A stretch of 64,000 nucleotides of DNA from Davidsoniella eucalypti (GCA_004009845.1 RMBW01000119.1:1-64000), one strand, 5' to 3'; positions 34,718 through 47,433 are shown, counted from the stretch's first letter. Notes: generated by a model not told the origin, from the letters alone. Numbers and translations are program-made.

Positions 34718-37700
34718 GGCGAAAGAGATATGATATGTGCGTGGTGGCGATGCTTCAGAATTGGGCGATCCCAGATGTCGGCGCTCAGTCAAGCAGTCTG
34801 ACACAGCAAATACTCGATTCAAAGCATGGGCGATAGACAAGCCTGGAGCTGCCCGAGCAAGAGTTTCAGGCCAGCAATGTTGAGAAAGAGAAAATCGCTA
34901 CCAGGGAGAGATACCGATGAATTTTGAACTGCTAGTGATGGCAATTGAGGAAAGGCGGCGAGCGTTATATAAGCAAGAAATCGAATAGGCGGCTGCGGCA
35001 AGAGGACTCCGGAATACTAGAAGGAGACAATAAAGAGCCTGACCAATTGACGAAGATCGCGATGATCTAACTAAGCACAGCTAAATCCTGCGATTTCAAT
35101 ATAGAGAACGAAACGAAAATAATCGAAATAAAAATAAAAGCAGACTAAGCCGTCGGCAGAGCTGATAAGCACTATCACTTCAGCCCACTTAAATGCTAAA
35201 TAGAATAGATCCGTGTGGCAGCGTAGCACTCGCTGTATATGTAGCGGCGATATATCAGAAATATAGCAGAAAACAGAACTTGAAAAATGATGCTATCAAA
35301 GGCCGATTATCAGCATGTATTCAGGCCGAGAAAGCAAAAGAAAAGCAACTTTTGATCGAGGCGAGCAAAACAGAAAGAAGACAGACAGACAGCAGACCAG
35401 AAGGCCAACTTGGAGGTGGGCAGAGCACAGATTTTAAACCTCGCCCGTCTAACAAAATCTAGAACCCAGTGGCGCAACGATCAACCGGAATTGCACTCTG
35501 CTTTAAGGGTGGAAAATTTGAACATGATCAAGAGGCAATTGGCTTATTGCAGACTAGGCTATAGGTACGCAGGCCCCACTACCACTACAGCACTCCAACT
35601 TTAAAAAAAAACTGCACTGTAACTGCAACCATAATTGTGCTATTCTACTTGTATATTGCACTAAGTCCGCCTGTAGCAGAGCCTTAGCGCCCCTAGGCTC
35701 TGCTACATGCAGTGAATGATATGGCGTGACGGAGGCAAAACCTGCAAAACCTTCAAGTTAGCGGCTCAACTAGATGGGCAAATGCCGAAATGTTTTATCT
35801 TCTTTTATTTATTTATTTGCAAATTTACTTACAAGATAGTTCGCTTGTTGGAAAAGGATCACGACATGCCCTATACTCCCGTCTAAGGAATGGCTGTTAT
35901 CTAGATATACGATATACCTGTAGTTGTAGACAGAGGTTGTAATTTCTAGGCTTTGTTGCTTCCCGCTTGATTACACCGGAATGTAATTCTAGGAATCCAA
36001 GGGCTGGCAATTGGCTTATACAATGGCCCGCAGCACATACGACCTTCTAACGAATTTGTCCTCTAGGGAGTTCTATTTACGAAGTAGATATCAACCTATC
36101 TTTTCACATTTTCTGCTGTTTTTGATGGTTGTTCTCATGGCTTTATATTTCGTCTTGCGCAGATAATATGGCGTTTCGGTGCCATCCTGGCTACTTGCAC
36201 ACCATTATTTTTTATCTACGTAGCATTATATTTGGTAGAGAGCCAACCTTCTCACCACCTTATGTCGACATTAGAACGCATGTTATGTACGTTAACCCCA
36301 GTTTCCCCTTCGTGTCTCTCCAGCTGAACCATAAGCCGGCTAGTTCCCTTACCCATCCCCTCCAACGTTCCAATGCATGGCCAGCCGTAATCCAAGGCAG
36401 CAGAGCAGAGGCCCCTCCTTAAATTCTATAGAAGCTATAGGCTATTTTGTTCAGTTGCTATGAAAAACACAAGACTAAATAACATCATACATATATACAG
36501 CATAATCAAGTCATGAAAATAACCCTACATATCAGGAGAGACAAGCCGACGGATATCTCACTAACATTGACTTCTCTTGTCTCCAAATGTGAACCCATGT
36601 ACATACATAGCACATGTTATACACCATTGACAGTGCATGCATACAGTAGGACACACGCATGCGTACCACTATAGTAGTGTACATATATACAGATATTACT
36701 ATGTTACTACGAATCATTACATATACCACATCGCCGAGTGTGCAGCCGAGCCCGTAAGCAGCCAGTAAACGAACGGTCTAGACGAGAAAGCTCCCTCGAG
36801 TATCATGCGGGAATAACACCGTCATTCAAGCGTCGTATAATTTGCCCTCAAGGCCTTAGGCCACCTTCTTTTCGTTGAGACTATGTAGCTCTAATTCATA
36901 TACAGATACAGATACTGCGTTGTCCCCAAAGTTCATAAGTTTCAGCTTTCTAATTCTTTGTTTCCAATTATACAGATAACATAATTGTGTGTCGCGTATT
37001 TTAATCTGCTGTTACTTTTTGGTTTTTATTTTTGGTTTTCACAATATGCTCAAACAGGTTCATATCTATCCTGCTCAGATGTAGTCTTTTGCTTCTAACA
37101 CTGCTGATTGGTCGGTCTTACCTCTTCCCGTCCGTCCATGTACATATGTATCTCTATATACACATGTAAATGGCTCCCCAATACAGAAAACAGGGCTAAG
37201 AGAGCCATTGTTTCTTGTTCTGTAGCAACTACCACACTATAACAAAGGGACGTTGTCTTCTGCGTAGGCTGGCTGGCCGGACGGCGGGCTAGGTCCCTCT
37301 TCCTGCCTCGGCCCCTCGTTACACCATCATCGACTACTACGTCTGTGTCTTTATGCAGTTCTTTTCTTTTCTTACATCAATTATTCTGCGTATATAGTTT
37401 CTACGCGTCTGCGTTGTTCGTAGGCGGTTGGCTATATCACATGGTCTGTAATCCCATGGATCAGGCATGGCCCATACATATGCGTGGCATCATTGGAGAA
37501 GACCTTGCCTAGCCGAATGTTCGTGTCAGACCCATATGCCTATAGTCTGTAGACATTTCGCCAGTTAGACGCTCACCTGTTCTTTGTCTTAATCCAAGGT
37601 CGGCTTGTTTGTCTTGTGTTTTCTTTTTTTCTTTTTGGAGGTTTTCGCCCCTTCTCCTACGCCAACCAGGAAAATACCCCGTTCGATCCCCGGCTTTAGA

Positions 37701-38520
37701 ATTTCAATTTGCACAGTCGTGATCAGAATTTTTTTCATACGACCTAGACAAGCCCCGTCGGCTTCAGCAGGGCCAAAGCTTTACTTTTTTGTACCTCTGT
37801 TTTCCCATGGTCCCTTTTTCTCAATTTACAGTTATGCCAGTCCCTTGATCTTTATTCCCTTTACAGGACAGGCAGTCCAAAGTGAAAATTTTAATCTATG
37901 TTTTCTCATACAGTAGATAATAGCAATACTGTTCCTTCTCGCGTCTCGCAATCACAACTAGACCGCTGGTTACTATCGGGTCCAGCTGGATCGGGTTTAA
38001 TTTCCTAATCGATCCATCTACACTCAACAGAGAAAATTCTTGAACTCGAGGCAATCCATCCTCTTGCTTACTTATAGTTTCAATAGCTCATATGCATCGT
38101 AGTTCACCTTGAGAGAATCCACATGAAAGAAACAGGTGGGCAGCCATGAGAAGAGATGCGCATCTTACTTAGTCCATTCAAGAGCTTTAATCATGAATCA
38201 AAGCCACACTGTCACATCGAGCCCTGCTCTCTATAGTCTTTGTCAATTTTGTACAACATTGAATTACATATGTTTACGTTATAGAAACCAGGCTTTCCGC
38301 CCTAGAATGGGGGCGCTTTAAAAGACTTACTCGACTTTGAGACTTATAACCAAAAATAAAGTAAAAAAGTGGATGAGCTAAGAACAATAAGCCCGCAAAT
38401 TTGGGGCCGTAAGTGATCTAGATCATTTGATACAACCCAAAACAAATCGACTATCAGAAAAAAAAAATCCCTTACGGAACAAGATTCGAGTTTCCAGTTT
38501 GACTGGAGCATCGGGAATTG
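34718..38520. other. 3.8 kb intergenic stretch, no gene seen
   Basis: The part next to 34717 should contain the transporter promoter. No frame shows coding features. C/T-rich patches occur at 37600-37830, and a GTTCGATCCCC string at about 37680 resembles a tRNA B box but has no cloverleaf around it. A palindromic TGTACATATGTA lies near 37138. Confidence 0.4.
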
Positions 38521-38601
38521 AGCCCGATGCGGGGGTCGAACCCGCAGCCTTAAGATTCCAAATTTAAGAGTCTTACGCTCTACCGATTGAGCTAACCGGG
38601 C
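38521..38601 (-). tRNA. tRNA-Lys (anticodon CTT) with an 8-nt intron
   Basis: On the minus strand the acceptor stem pairs GCCCGGT with ATCGGGC. The D arm carries the A box TAGCTCAATCGG. The T arm GCGGG-TTCGACC-CCCGC carries the B box. The anticodon stem is TAAGA/TCTTA. The sequence between the stem strands is 15 nt, which is a 7-nt loop (CTCTTA plus A) with 8 extra bases after position 37, the normal site of nuclear tRNA introns. The anticodon CTT reads AAG. Total length is 81 nt. Confidence 0.93.
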
Positions 38602-39590
38602 GGGATTTGTATTTACTAGGTGAGAGTTGAGAGGCTTCGTGAGAGAGCGGCCCGGAGCTTGCCGGGTCGGCGCCGAGTAAAGTGGGTATATTCCGGACAT
38701 CGCTCGGACTGGCTGCTCCTAGTGTTTTCTGGGCGTAAAATACACCAAATAGTCGATCCTAAAGTCCCTCATGTTTCACCTCGGATTGCTCTGGACACGA
38801 GGCTCTCTTGGACCCCAAACCGGACCCTGAAATCTCATAAGTGATGCTCTGCAATGACTAACCACCTGGGAATTGGCCGGAAGATGACATCAGCTGGCCA
38901 CTTCTGTCCATCGAATTTGAATAAGAAATAGACGTGAAACTATACCATGGCATAATATTTTCGGGTCCGTGTTACGTTGAAATACAGATCCTATGGACGT
39001 GTTTAACAAAAATATTAAATATACGTCCAGCAACGGGCCCTGAAGCGTATTATCTTTTTAGTTCAGCTGAATTTTGATCGTACTCAAAGTCAAAGTTGAT
39101 GTTAAGCAAGGCTCAGTATATCAAGTACCGTATAGGCGGTGAGAATTCAATCAACAAGTTTCAATACTGTCAAACTCGCGGGATGCTGAAGTCGGACATA
39201 GCAAATGTACTACTTGTCTGCCATCGAGTTACTTATGTGACACGGTCTAGTATCAGCATCTTGCCGAATCAATCAGACTGAGGAGTGTAACGGAAAATAA
39301 TACTTTTGTTGGAGTTATTTGTAAGGGCGAGGAAGAGAGTATGCTATTAAATGGTCATTATATAAGGGTTATATATATCATAGCCCTATGATACAGTTTT
39401 ATAACACAGACTTAAGAGTTACTTTAGTAAAGAAGCCGCAATATAAAATGTAGGCGAAAACAAAAAGATTAAGTATTAATATCTGACTCCGAAACTCCAA
39501 GTTTATCCTCATGATATCGTCCAAAAAGAAAATAATAATACCCAAGTCGTCAACATGATTCATATAAGTGAGATGCTCGACCATGGTGCC
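38602..39590. other. Intergenic, no gene seen
   Basis: Lies between tRNA-Lys and the 3' end of PSF1. Sequence to about 38850 is ordinary; from 39000 it is AT-rich. No coding signal is recognised. Confidence 0.35.
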
Positions 39591-40359
39591 TCACAGCTTT
39601 TGTAGATAGCCTTGAGCTATCAAGCGCTCAACATCACCCTGACGGACGTTCAGCTGACTGTTCTTAGTTAATGTGATGGGCCTAGAATTTGAGATGTTAG
39701 AAAGGTTAGACTTATCCTCTATGTTTTTCCATAGTGAAGAAGAAGAAAGCTTACCCATATTCTGTTTCGATCTCACCTGCATCTTTCAATACTCTGACGT
39801 CGATGAACAGGTCCTTCGGAGGCTCTAGAGTTCCCGTGAGATCGATGTCTGTCCACTGGCCTTTATACGCCGCGAGCAGATCGCTATACTGGCGAACATA
39901 TTCCTCTTCCTGCGGACTCAAGTTACTCGATTGTTGCCCCGTCGAACTAGAACTCTGGCCCGTGGAGAAATCTGCCACGTCAAAACCTTTCCAGACCAAG
40001 TCTTCTAACTTGTCAGCCCGGACTCGATGGTATGCTAGGAGGCACCGCTTGTTACGTCGCATGGCCATGTAGTTGACGAGAAGAGCAGTGGCCAGGACGG
40101 GGTTTTCCGCAGGCTGGAAGTTTCCCTTAAATGGCTCGAGGACAGTTTGTACGTCCTTACCGAGATCGCGGATCTCTCGGGTCACTTCTCGAACGAGCTC
40201 GGTTTGGTATGCAGGGACTTGTGTGAGGTTCTGGGTTCGCTTGGCATGTTGAGCCTAAATGGTAGTACACAGTCAAAGATGGTTAGAATAGGTATCAAAT
40301 AAAGAATATTGGAAGTAATATATGAATAATACCAGCTTATTTCCATTGTCGCCATACAT
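39591..40359 (-). CDS. PSF1: GINS complex subunit Psf1
   Basis: The product is one of four GINS subunits, which with Cdc45 and Mcm2-7 make the replicative helicase in the nucleus. Three exons, 40359-40333, 40254-39755 and 39681-39591, encode 205 residues, the usual Psf1 length. The first exon holds only nine codons (MYGDNGNKL). Introns of 78 and 73 nt keep the frame. Family blocks are the N-terminal MYGDNGNKL, the central NYMAMRRNKRCLLAYHRVRADKL helix pair, and the C-terminal B domain with KDLFIDVRVLKDAGEIETEYG followed by TLTKNSQLNVRQGDVERLI. A Ser/Gln-rich loop (about residues 120-140) is a fungal insertion. The identification is strong. Both PSF1 and RPL35 are read on the minus strand, but the 850-bp gap argues for separate promoters. 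Confidence 0.95.
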
Positions 40360-41208
40360 GGCCGAGTTTATTTACTGATATGGAATATGGCGCGTTAAGT
40401 TTCGGGATGGAGATGGTTGGAAAGGCAGTGGTAGTGGCGGTGTGTATTGAATATAGCTGACGCTGGATACGACCGCATATCCAAGAAAATATATAAACCC
40501 CAGTGTTTCTGTCAATGAAGAAGAGTAACAGTCTGGCGATGTAGTGGTATGGTAAATCGTCGAATCGATGACGGTGGTTGTACAATAGCTTGTGATAGTC
40601 GCGTTTCGTTCTTGCCCCGCTAGTACTTTTCCATTATCTAAACTGATAACGATTTGGAGTGGGTTTCCAGGCTATGACGACCCCTGATGGAGTTAACTAA
40701 AAGGGTCATAAATATGTTGATATGTACTTGGCCGCAAATTTACGAAATATCACGATGTTGATTTTCTTTTTTCTTTTGAATGGTATAATTTTTGTCTTTA
40801 ATCCTTAACCGTGTTATTTTTTTAGGATTTGGGCGCATGGAATATGCCCCTGAGCGCATCGTCGAAAATGCACATTATCATCGGTGTTATTCCGATTATG
40901 ACCAAGAGAAATGTTCCTCATGAAGAAAAAAAGAGAATATACCCAAAATTTTCAATACCAGCAAAGCAAAGCCATGTACGTTTTAGTGACAATAATCCGG
41001 ATATTCGGGAGCCTCGTTTAGTCGGCCCTATCCCTTGGGCTGCTTCATGCAAACGTTTAAAATACAATGCAGAAAGCCAAATCCGAAATCCATAGACCAA
41101 TGTTGATGCGTTCAAGGAGAAAGATGTTCTTTTTATGTCAACCATACGCCGTCCTACCCATCATATGATCCCCACCACATGTCGTTAAATTGAGAGTTAG
41201 GTTGGAAC
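40360..41208. other. PSF1 promoter and RPL35 3' flank
   Basis: No gene seen between PSF1 and RPL35. The region is AT-rich and should hold the PSF1 promoter at its left end and the RPL35 terminator at its right end. Confidence 0.4.
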
Positions 41209-42142
41209 TTAAGCCTGAAGATGAACAATTGTTAGTAAAGGGTCCTTTTAAGAGCAGCATTGTTTGTTGTTTGAATAGTTGTGACATACCTTGACAGCGA
41301 AAGCACGCTGGGGGAAGTGGGTTCTCCGCTTCTGGACCTTGATCAGAGTGGCGGAGGCCTGGTGCTGTGTTAACCGGCGACGGATAGCACGGGTCTGCTT
41401 CGCGCGCAGGTCAAGAGGAGCGTACTTCTTGCCCTTGTAGAAGAGACGCAGCTGAGCGCGCTGCTTAGCGTTGACAACGGTTAGGACACGGGCAATAGAC
41501 TTGCGCAGGTCGTGGCTGTTAAGATGTTAGATACTGTTGTCTGATCTTGATGTTGGGGCCGTAGGTGGTGTGCGGGGGTGATTGGCTTAGTCTTGTTTAT
41601 CCCAATTGACAAATATTGCCACGGATAAGTTCGGTTATGCCATTATATGTTATGTAAGTAGAGTCGAATACGCACATCTTGTTCAGCTTAGAGCCGGAAG
41701 AGACAATCTTCTGGATGCGAAGCTGGCCGAGCTCAGTCTTCAACTCACCGAGCTGCTTCGTGAGATCCTCCTTCTTCTTGTTCCAGAGCTGGCTGGTCTT
41801 AACCTTTCCCGTCGACTATATTTCGAGGATGGCGTCAGTAATTCGTTCATGAATGGTCGTGACACAATATTATTCGTCCAGATATGTCATGTTGTCTATA
41901 TAGGTAGATTGTAGTTTGCGGAAGAGCGTTCCATTGTTGAACGGTGCAGAAGATAGTTGAATTTGGATCGTATGTTCGAGCTTGGTCGTGTTGCTGATAA
42001 GGTTGAGATTTCTCAGAGTATTTTTGTCGTCGATATCGAAGTTCGGACCAAATTGTGAATAGTTGGTGTCATATGAATCGGTCGAGTATGTTTTCCTCCT
42101 CTTTCGTGCCTGAATCAAAATTTGCTATCAATAACTCACCAT
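41209..42142 (-). CDS. RPL35: 60S ribosomal protein L35 (uL29)
   Basis: Component of the large ribosomal subunit near the polypeptide exit. Four coding exons: 42142-42140 (ATG alone), 41815-41676, 41515-41290 and 41214-41209 (Ala plus stop). Introns are 324, 160 and 75 nt. The spliced product is 124 residues, normal for the family, with MSTGKVKTSQLWNKKK, LRIQKIVSSGSKLNKIHDLR, YKGKKYAPLDLRAKQTRA and the C-terminal QKRRTHFPQRAFAVKA. Frames join exactly: ATG to TCG, AT to C for Ile, and AAG to GCT TAA. The long first intron directly after the start codon is a usual place for regulation in ribosomal protein genes. It is divergent from GOS1 with 436 bp between start codons, so the two may share a promoter region. 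Confidence 0.95.
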
Positions 42143-42578
42143 TTTGAGATATTTCGGCGTCTGGCGTCGGATTAAAGAATCGTTCTTGAGAAGGTATAAT
42201 GGAATCGACGGCGAAGGCGCTGAACTGGATGTTGCAAAGAAAACCAGATCTTGGTGCTAGACCGGCCCCACTCTTGTCGCTGCAAGCCAAAATTAATTTT
42301 AGCCCTAATGCCAAATTTCTTGTGGGAAAGACGGATGAACCACGGCACAATGGAAAATTACTTATCGATAAGATGTAACTTTTCGCAGGCTCCAATTCGT
42401 CACGTGCGCGATATTGTTACTTCAGGTGGGGCATAGAGTGGCTATGATTGGTCAAAGCTACCGTGGCTGACATAATGCGTGTGCAGGGGTATGGATGGTG
42501 ATACTTGGAGCCTTGAAGGGACCACACGTCATTGTGCTTGACCACGATTCAAGTACACCTACCTAATCGACGAAAACA
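42143..42578. promoter_or_regulatory. Shared divergent promoter of RPL35 and GOS1
   Basis: The 436 bp between the two start codons must hold both promoters because the genes are read away from each other. It includes a GTCACGTGCG site near 42400 with a CACGTG core, a motif bound by Cbf1/bHLH-type factors. Its use here is inference. Confidence 0.5.
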
Positions 42579-43431
42579 ATGGCTTCATCCGGAAACAGTG
42601 GCTGGGCCCAGCTTCGGCAACAAGCTAGATCGTTAGAGAACCAAGTAAGTTTCTTCATCACCAATTGGTATATAGTCAACCAGCTGTTCGTATCACAAGC
42701 AATTGAAGCTAACATATGAGCTGTGGTAGACAGAATCAACGTTTCATACTTATTCGCAATACGCGCATGTATCAAATATCCCCGCTAAGCCAACGGACGA
42801 GGAAGCCAATACGGAAGCCAAGTTGATAGAATTGTTAGAGAAAGTAAGTTAGCGTCAAGCCAACAGCATCGCGCGCTTTGCCTCCATAATACAGCTCACT
42901 AAACAAGTTCCTGTTCGCCACTTATAGCGTGAGAATGTGATAGCCCAACTAAGCCGACTCCTCGACTCCGACTCGACTTTGACCTCCTCTGCATTGAAAC
43001 AAAACAACCTGCAACTACTGCGCAACAAGCTCTCCGACCACCAGCGCGAACTTAGCCGCTTGCGCTCAACCTTACAACAGGCTCGTGATCGCGCAAACCT
43101 ACTGTCTAATGTGCGCAACGACATTGACCAGTACCGCGCCAACAACCCGGAGGCGGCGGAGGCAGAGTACATGTTGGACGAGCGAAACCGTATCGATAAC
43201 AGCAACACTATGGCCGACAGTGTGTTGAGCCAGGCATATGCGGTGCGCGACGACTTTATCATCCAGAGCCAGACTTTGCAGAATATCAATCGGCGCATTA
43301 CATGGGCTGCTAGTCAAGTACCTGGATTGAATCAATTGATGGCCCGAATATCCGCGCGCAAGCGTAGAGACAGTATCATCATGGGTTCTTTTATTGCCTT
43401 CTGCTTCCTCATGTTTTGGTGGTTCTCATAG
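42579..43431 (+). CDS. GOS1: Golgi Qb-SNARE Gos1 (GOS28/GOSR1)
   Basis: The protein drives vesicle fusion within the Golgi and in transport to and from it. Three exons, 42579-42644, 42730-42843 and 42928-43431, encode 227 residues, normal for Gos1. Introns of 85 and 84 nt start GTAAGT and keep the frame. The N-terminus WAQLRQQARSLENQTESTFHTYSQYA is diagnostic for the family. Residues 60-125 form the helical regulatory domain. The SNARE helix lies at about 140-200 with QAYAVRDDFIIQSQTLQNIN containing the central Q. The C-terminus is one membrane anchor (IIMGSFIAFCFLMFWWFS) preceded by basic residues ARKRRD. The gene converges with ATP10, with 380 bp between their stops. Confidence 0.95.
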
Positions 43432-43811
43432 ACAATCTGATTGGTAAGTTTAAGTCTGTTAAGCGTTCTCTATTGCGTTGTGACTTTTGCGCAACTTTTG
43501 ATTTTATAGCCTGTTATTTGTGCAGCATGGCTTGGACGGCGTTGGGGAAAGCATAATCGTGTTGAAATCTTCTTGTTGTCTTGTTATTTCCTACATTATC
43601 TGCGCTCCGGTATCATCCACAAACCACATTTTTATACCTACTTTTTAAATTTATGAACTATAATACAAACCCCTAATATAAATGGGTATATTGATATTGA
43701 AACAGCTATTATACATGATTAAAATATTGGATAGGTGTATATGTATCTTGCCTAGCATACGTAGTTTAGTTAACTGGGGCATTTCTATTGACAGCTTTTT
43801 GTGTAGAATGA
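43432..43811. terminator. Convergent 3' region of GOS1 and ATP10
   Basis: AT-rich 380-bp gap between two stop codons of convergent genes, so it must contain both polyadenylation regions. No gene is seen in it. Exact cleavage sites cannot be read. Confidence 0.4.
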
Positions 43812-44823
43812 TCAAGTAGTTATTTCTTTCTTGAGTTCATCGATGACCCGCTGAAGACCCTTGGCAAGACTTTCGTTCTCTATAGAATGGGGAGAAGCAC
43901 TACCAGCCCAACGGATTCGGCAATATTGATCAACAATGTAAATATAGCCAACCTTGCTGTTCAGATAGCCGATATGCTCACGCATATCATCGGTAATGCC
44001 CTTATTGACCAGGAAGTACTTGCCCCAGTCTTGCTCGGCGAATGTCTTACGGAGAGAGCCAGCGAATAGCTTGACAAGCCATGACTTGATAGGGCTTTCT
44101 TCAATGTTCACGCGAATGATCTGGGTTTCGGGGTTGGCCTTGAGAACCTCAGCTAGCTCTGGGTTATTGGATGGGCTGATCCAGGCGTCAATTTGAGATT
44201 CGGCCCACCGCCCGCTGAAGAGTGACACAATTGAAGCCTTACCAATAAGCACATTGGTGGTATCTTGCTCAAGACCGTCTTTCGTAAGAGTCTGGCCGTG
44301 CAAGTTTGGGAAGTAGAGCGACTTGTCGCCTCTAAACACCCGGATAGGTGCAATGAATGATTTGCCGTCATGAATCATGGTGTTGTTCCAGTCACGGAAA
44401 TACGGCCGCGAGATCTTATCCTTTCTACATAAGGCAGCTAGTTAGTAGATATACAGTGATGGGGTTTGGGGTAATGATGTATGGGGCTTACAGTTCCTCC
44501 CGACGCTCGAGATGCTTGTCCCAGTTTGTCAGGTCCACACGCTTCTGAGTCAATGTTCTGTTGTCTATTCCAGTATTCTGGCCTGGCCTCGGGGGACTCA
44601 ACATGCCGATAGGCTTTGGCAGAGGCTGAGGCACGAAGTCCTCGACCTTTGCGCCATACGAGCGCGGGGCCTGGATTACGGCAGATTGTTGTTCTCCCTG
44701 GGTAGAAGCATCGCTAGATTTGGGAGTCTCTGCATATTTAGAGGGAGCAGTGGAAAAGGTAGAGACACCGATCGGCCGACGGACAATTGGCGATAGACGC
44801 CGTGATGACGCCAAAAGTGACAT
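43812..44823 (-). CDS. ATP10: Mitochondrial ATP synthase assembly factor Atp10
   Basis: Atp10 acts in the mitochondrial inner membrane and helps assemble the F0 sector of ATP synthase, binding subunit 6. Exons 44823-44492 and 44424-43812 with a 67-nt intron encode 314 residues. The start codon opens a basic Ser/Arg-rich presequence (MSLLASSRRLSPIVRRPIG). Family blocks include ISRPYFRDWNNTMIHDGKSF, the thioredoxin-like region KASIVSLFSGRWAESQIDAW, RVNIEESPIKSWLVKLF, and the C-terminal GYIYIVDQYCRIRWAGSASP. These match the ATP10 family well. It is divergent from the E2 gene at 45964, with 1.1 kb between. Confidence 0.93.
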
Positions 44824-45963
44824 TACTGCAGATATCGAATGATGATCGTGAGGATGGGTTGTATGTACAGATAAGCTTGAGATATGTATGTAGTTTTATG
44901 GATGTGCTAAAGCTCTAGCTAAAGCTTTAATTTATGGATTAGGTAGGCTATATTTTGGCTGACGTTTTCATCTAAGGGTCCCACCCACATGGCCTCGTTT
45001 TGATAGGCGTTTACCATCAATTAGCGCAAAAATGAGATCAATGTGTAAATAATGTAGAACATGTCAGCATGCTCATATATATGAGTTTGTGTCAAACATA
45101 TTTTCATGCTTAAAAACTGATATATTTATTGTACATACCATTTGCAACGATTCGTCGGCCCATGATATCAAATCAAGAGCGGTGTAGAAATATTGTGGGA
45201 TTGATAATCGCCTTGAGCCATCACCGTAGCAAAACAGGACGGAACAGTCTAAAATTTCGGTTCGCATGACCCAAAGCTGAGTAACTATAAAGACTAATAT
45301 ATACATTTAACCAACAAAACACTTATATATTCCCCTAGATAACATGCTTGCAGTCAGCTCACATGGCTGCAATGCCGGGCTGATCGGCCTTGTGAATCTA
45401 TGGCCGCAGCTGGCCGTCTTTCTTTGTAAAGAGCCAGGGTTTGCCATATTAGGGTCCCGGTGTTCTCCATCACTGTCCCAATTGGGTATCACTAACTTAG
45501 AGATCCTTATAGCTTGCTTTATAAAAACAACGCCGGCTATTCGCGGGGCGTATGGGGTTTAAAAGCCGAGACGACAACCAAAACATTATACCCTCAGCAT
45601 GTTCGACACAGGGAACATATAGGGAATAAATACGGGATAAGTAGCGAAGATGGCCTAACTTGCCAGTTCCTGCACTTTCTTTTGCTGGCTCCCCCATGAA
45701 AAAATCAATAATAACAATAAATACAAAGTTCCGGTGTAAAGAAAGACTGTTGGAGTAATAAACTACTTTTCTTCGTGACCTGCATTTCTTTGTAAATTTC
45801 CGCCCTGTCCCACATTCCTCTCTGCTCTCTCTGTATTTACTTTTTCGTTCGCAATCTGGTTGTCATATTTGAGAGAAAGACATCGATAGAGTCTCGTCGT
45901 ATCAAAGCAATCGTCTACTAAAACGTCCTTCGTCCCTTGAACACTCATAAGCATATCATCAAG
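44824..45963. other. Divergent ATP10/E2 intergenic region
   Basis: No gene seen. It must hold the promoters of ATP10 (left) and the E2 gene (right); both products are mitochondrial, so coordinated control is possible. The 200 bases before 45964 are C/T-rich, as expected for a leader. Confidence 0.45.
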
Positions 45964-47433
45964 ATGTTGTTTAGGATTGGATCTAGGGCACTTCGCACGC
46001 GACTTATAGCTCGAGGAATTACTGCCGTTCAACAAAGAAGCTTACGATCTTTTGCTGCGCTACAGGTAGTCAAGCCTGTAGTGTTAGCTGATATCGGGGA
46101 AGGTGAGTGATATGTTGCTATCTAGCAAAAGCCTAGACTGCTAACACAAGAGAAACTAGGAATTGTGGAATGTGAGGTGGTCCAATGGTTTGTCCAGCCA
46201 GGCGCACGAGTAGAAGAGTTCTCCCCTTTATGCGAGATTCAGAGTGACAAAGCCTCTGTAGAGATCACCAGCCGGTTCTCTGGTGTGATTAAGAAACTTA
46301 GCTATGAAGCGGGCGAGATGGCCCAGGTCGGCAAGCCCTTCGTCGAGATCGATATCGACGGCCCGACTGAACACGAGCAGCCGACACCAGAATCACAGGA
46401 AAAAAAGACGACCAAAGACATAAATCAAGAGCCGGTAGCATCAGTACCGTCAGCAGATGACCAGAAACGGATCCGTAATGGCGCCATAGCAACACCGGCA
46501 GTCCGCCATTTATCACGAGAACACGATATCGACATTACGCAAATCACCGGAACAGGCAAGGATGGCCGGGTTCTCAAAGAAGACGTGCTTGCATATCTGA
46601 AGTCTCAAGGAACTGGCGCAACAGCGACATCAGACATCAGTACACCGTCACCTCCTGTCCCATCTCCCACGGCCCCGATACTAAACGACCAGCAAATCGA
46701 AACCGCTGCTGCGTTGACGAACACTCAGGCGCAAATGTTCAAAACGATGACCCGGTCTTTGACTATCCCACACTTCCTCTATGCCGACGAAGTAGACTTT
46801 ACGCAGTTGCGCAATGTGCGTTCGCGCCTAAACGCCGCCCTGAAGTCTCCGCTAGCTCCCGTCGGAACCAACTGTACCAAGAAGCTCTCATACCTACCCT
46901 TCATAATCAAGGCCATATCACTAGCGCTCCTGCGCTATCCACTCCTCAACGCACGCGTCGACACCTCTGGGGCTAAGCCACAGCTCGTGATGCGCACACA
47001 GCATAATATCGGCATCGCCATGGATACGCCACAGGGCCTAGTCGTTCCTGTCATCCGCGACGTTGCTCAACGGAGTATCGTATCCATTTCTAACGAAGTG
47101 GCGCGTCTGCAGGAACTAGGCGTGCAGGGAAGACTAAGCGTGCAGGATATGCAGGGCGGTACCATCACGGTGTCAAATATCGGAACTATTGGTGGCACCT
47201 ATGTTGCACCGGTCGTTGTCGACAAGGAGGTCGCGATCCTAGGCGTTGGGCGTATGCGGTCGACGCCAGCATTTGGCGGTAAGGATGGCAAGGAAATCGT
47301 CGAGAAGTTTGTGTGTAACTTTAGCTGGAGTGCAGATCATCGTGTCGTCGATGGGGCAACAATGGCGCGGGCAGGAGACTTGGTGCGAAGCCTGGTAGAA
47401 GAGCCTGATACGATGGTGATGTATCTGAAATAG
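45964..47433 (+). CDS. Branched-chain 2-oxoacid dehydrogenase E2 (dihydrolipoyl transacylase), mitochondrial
   Basis: E2 core of the complex that breaks down the 2-oxoacids of Leu, Ile and Val. Exons 45964-46102 and 46160-47433, with a 57-nt intron (GTGAGT...CTAG), encode 470 residues. An arginine-rich presequence (MLFRIGSRALRTRLIARG) directs it to the matrix. The lipoyl domain spans about 36-110, with the lipoylated Lys in QSDKASVE (Lys77). A peripheral-subunit-binding domain lies near 160-195 (ATPAVRHLSREHDIDITQI, GKDGRVLKEDVLAYL). The acyltransferase domain fills the rest and carries the catalytic DHRVVDGA near residues 439-446. The ADIGEGIVECEVVQWFVQPG start of the lipoyl domain and the single lipoyl domain favour the branched-chain enzyme over pyruvate or oxoglutarate E2. 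Confidence 0.93.

Noticed and set aside
37660..37710. GTTCGATCCCC string resembling a tRNA B box
   Set aside because: No T-stem partner, anticodon arm or acceptor stem can be formed around it.
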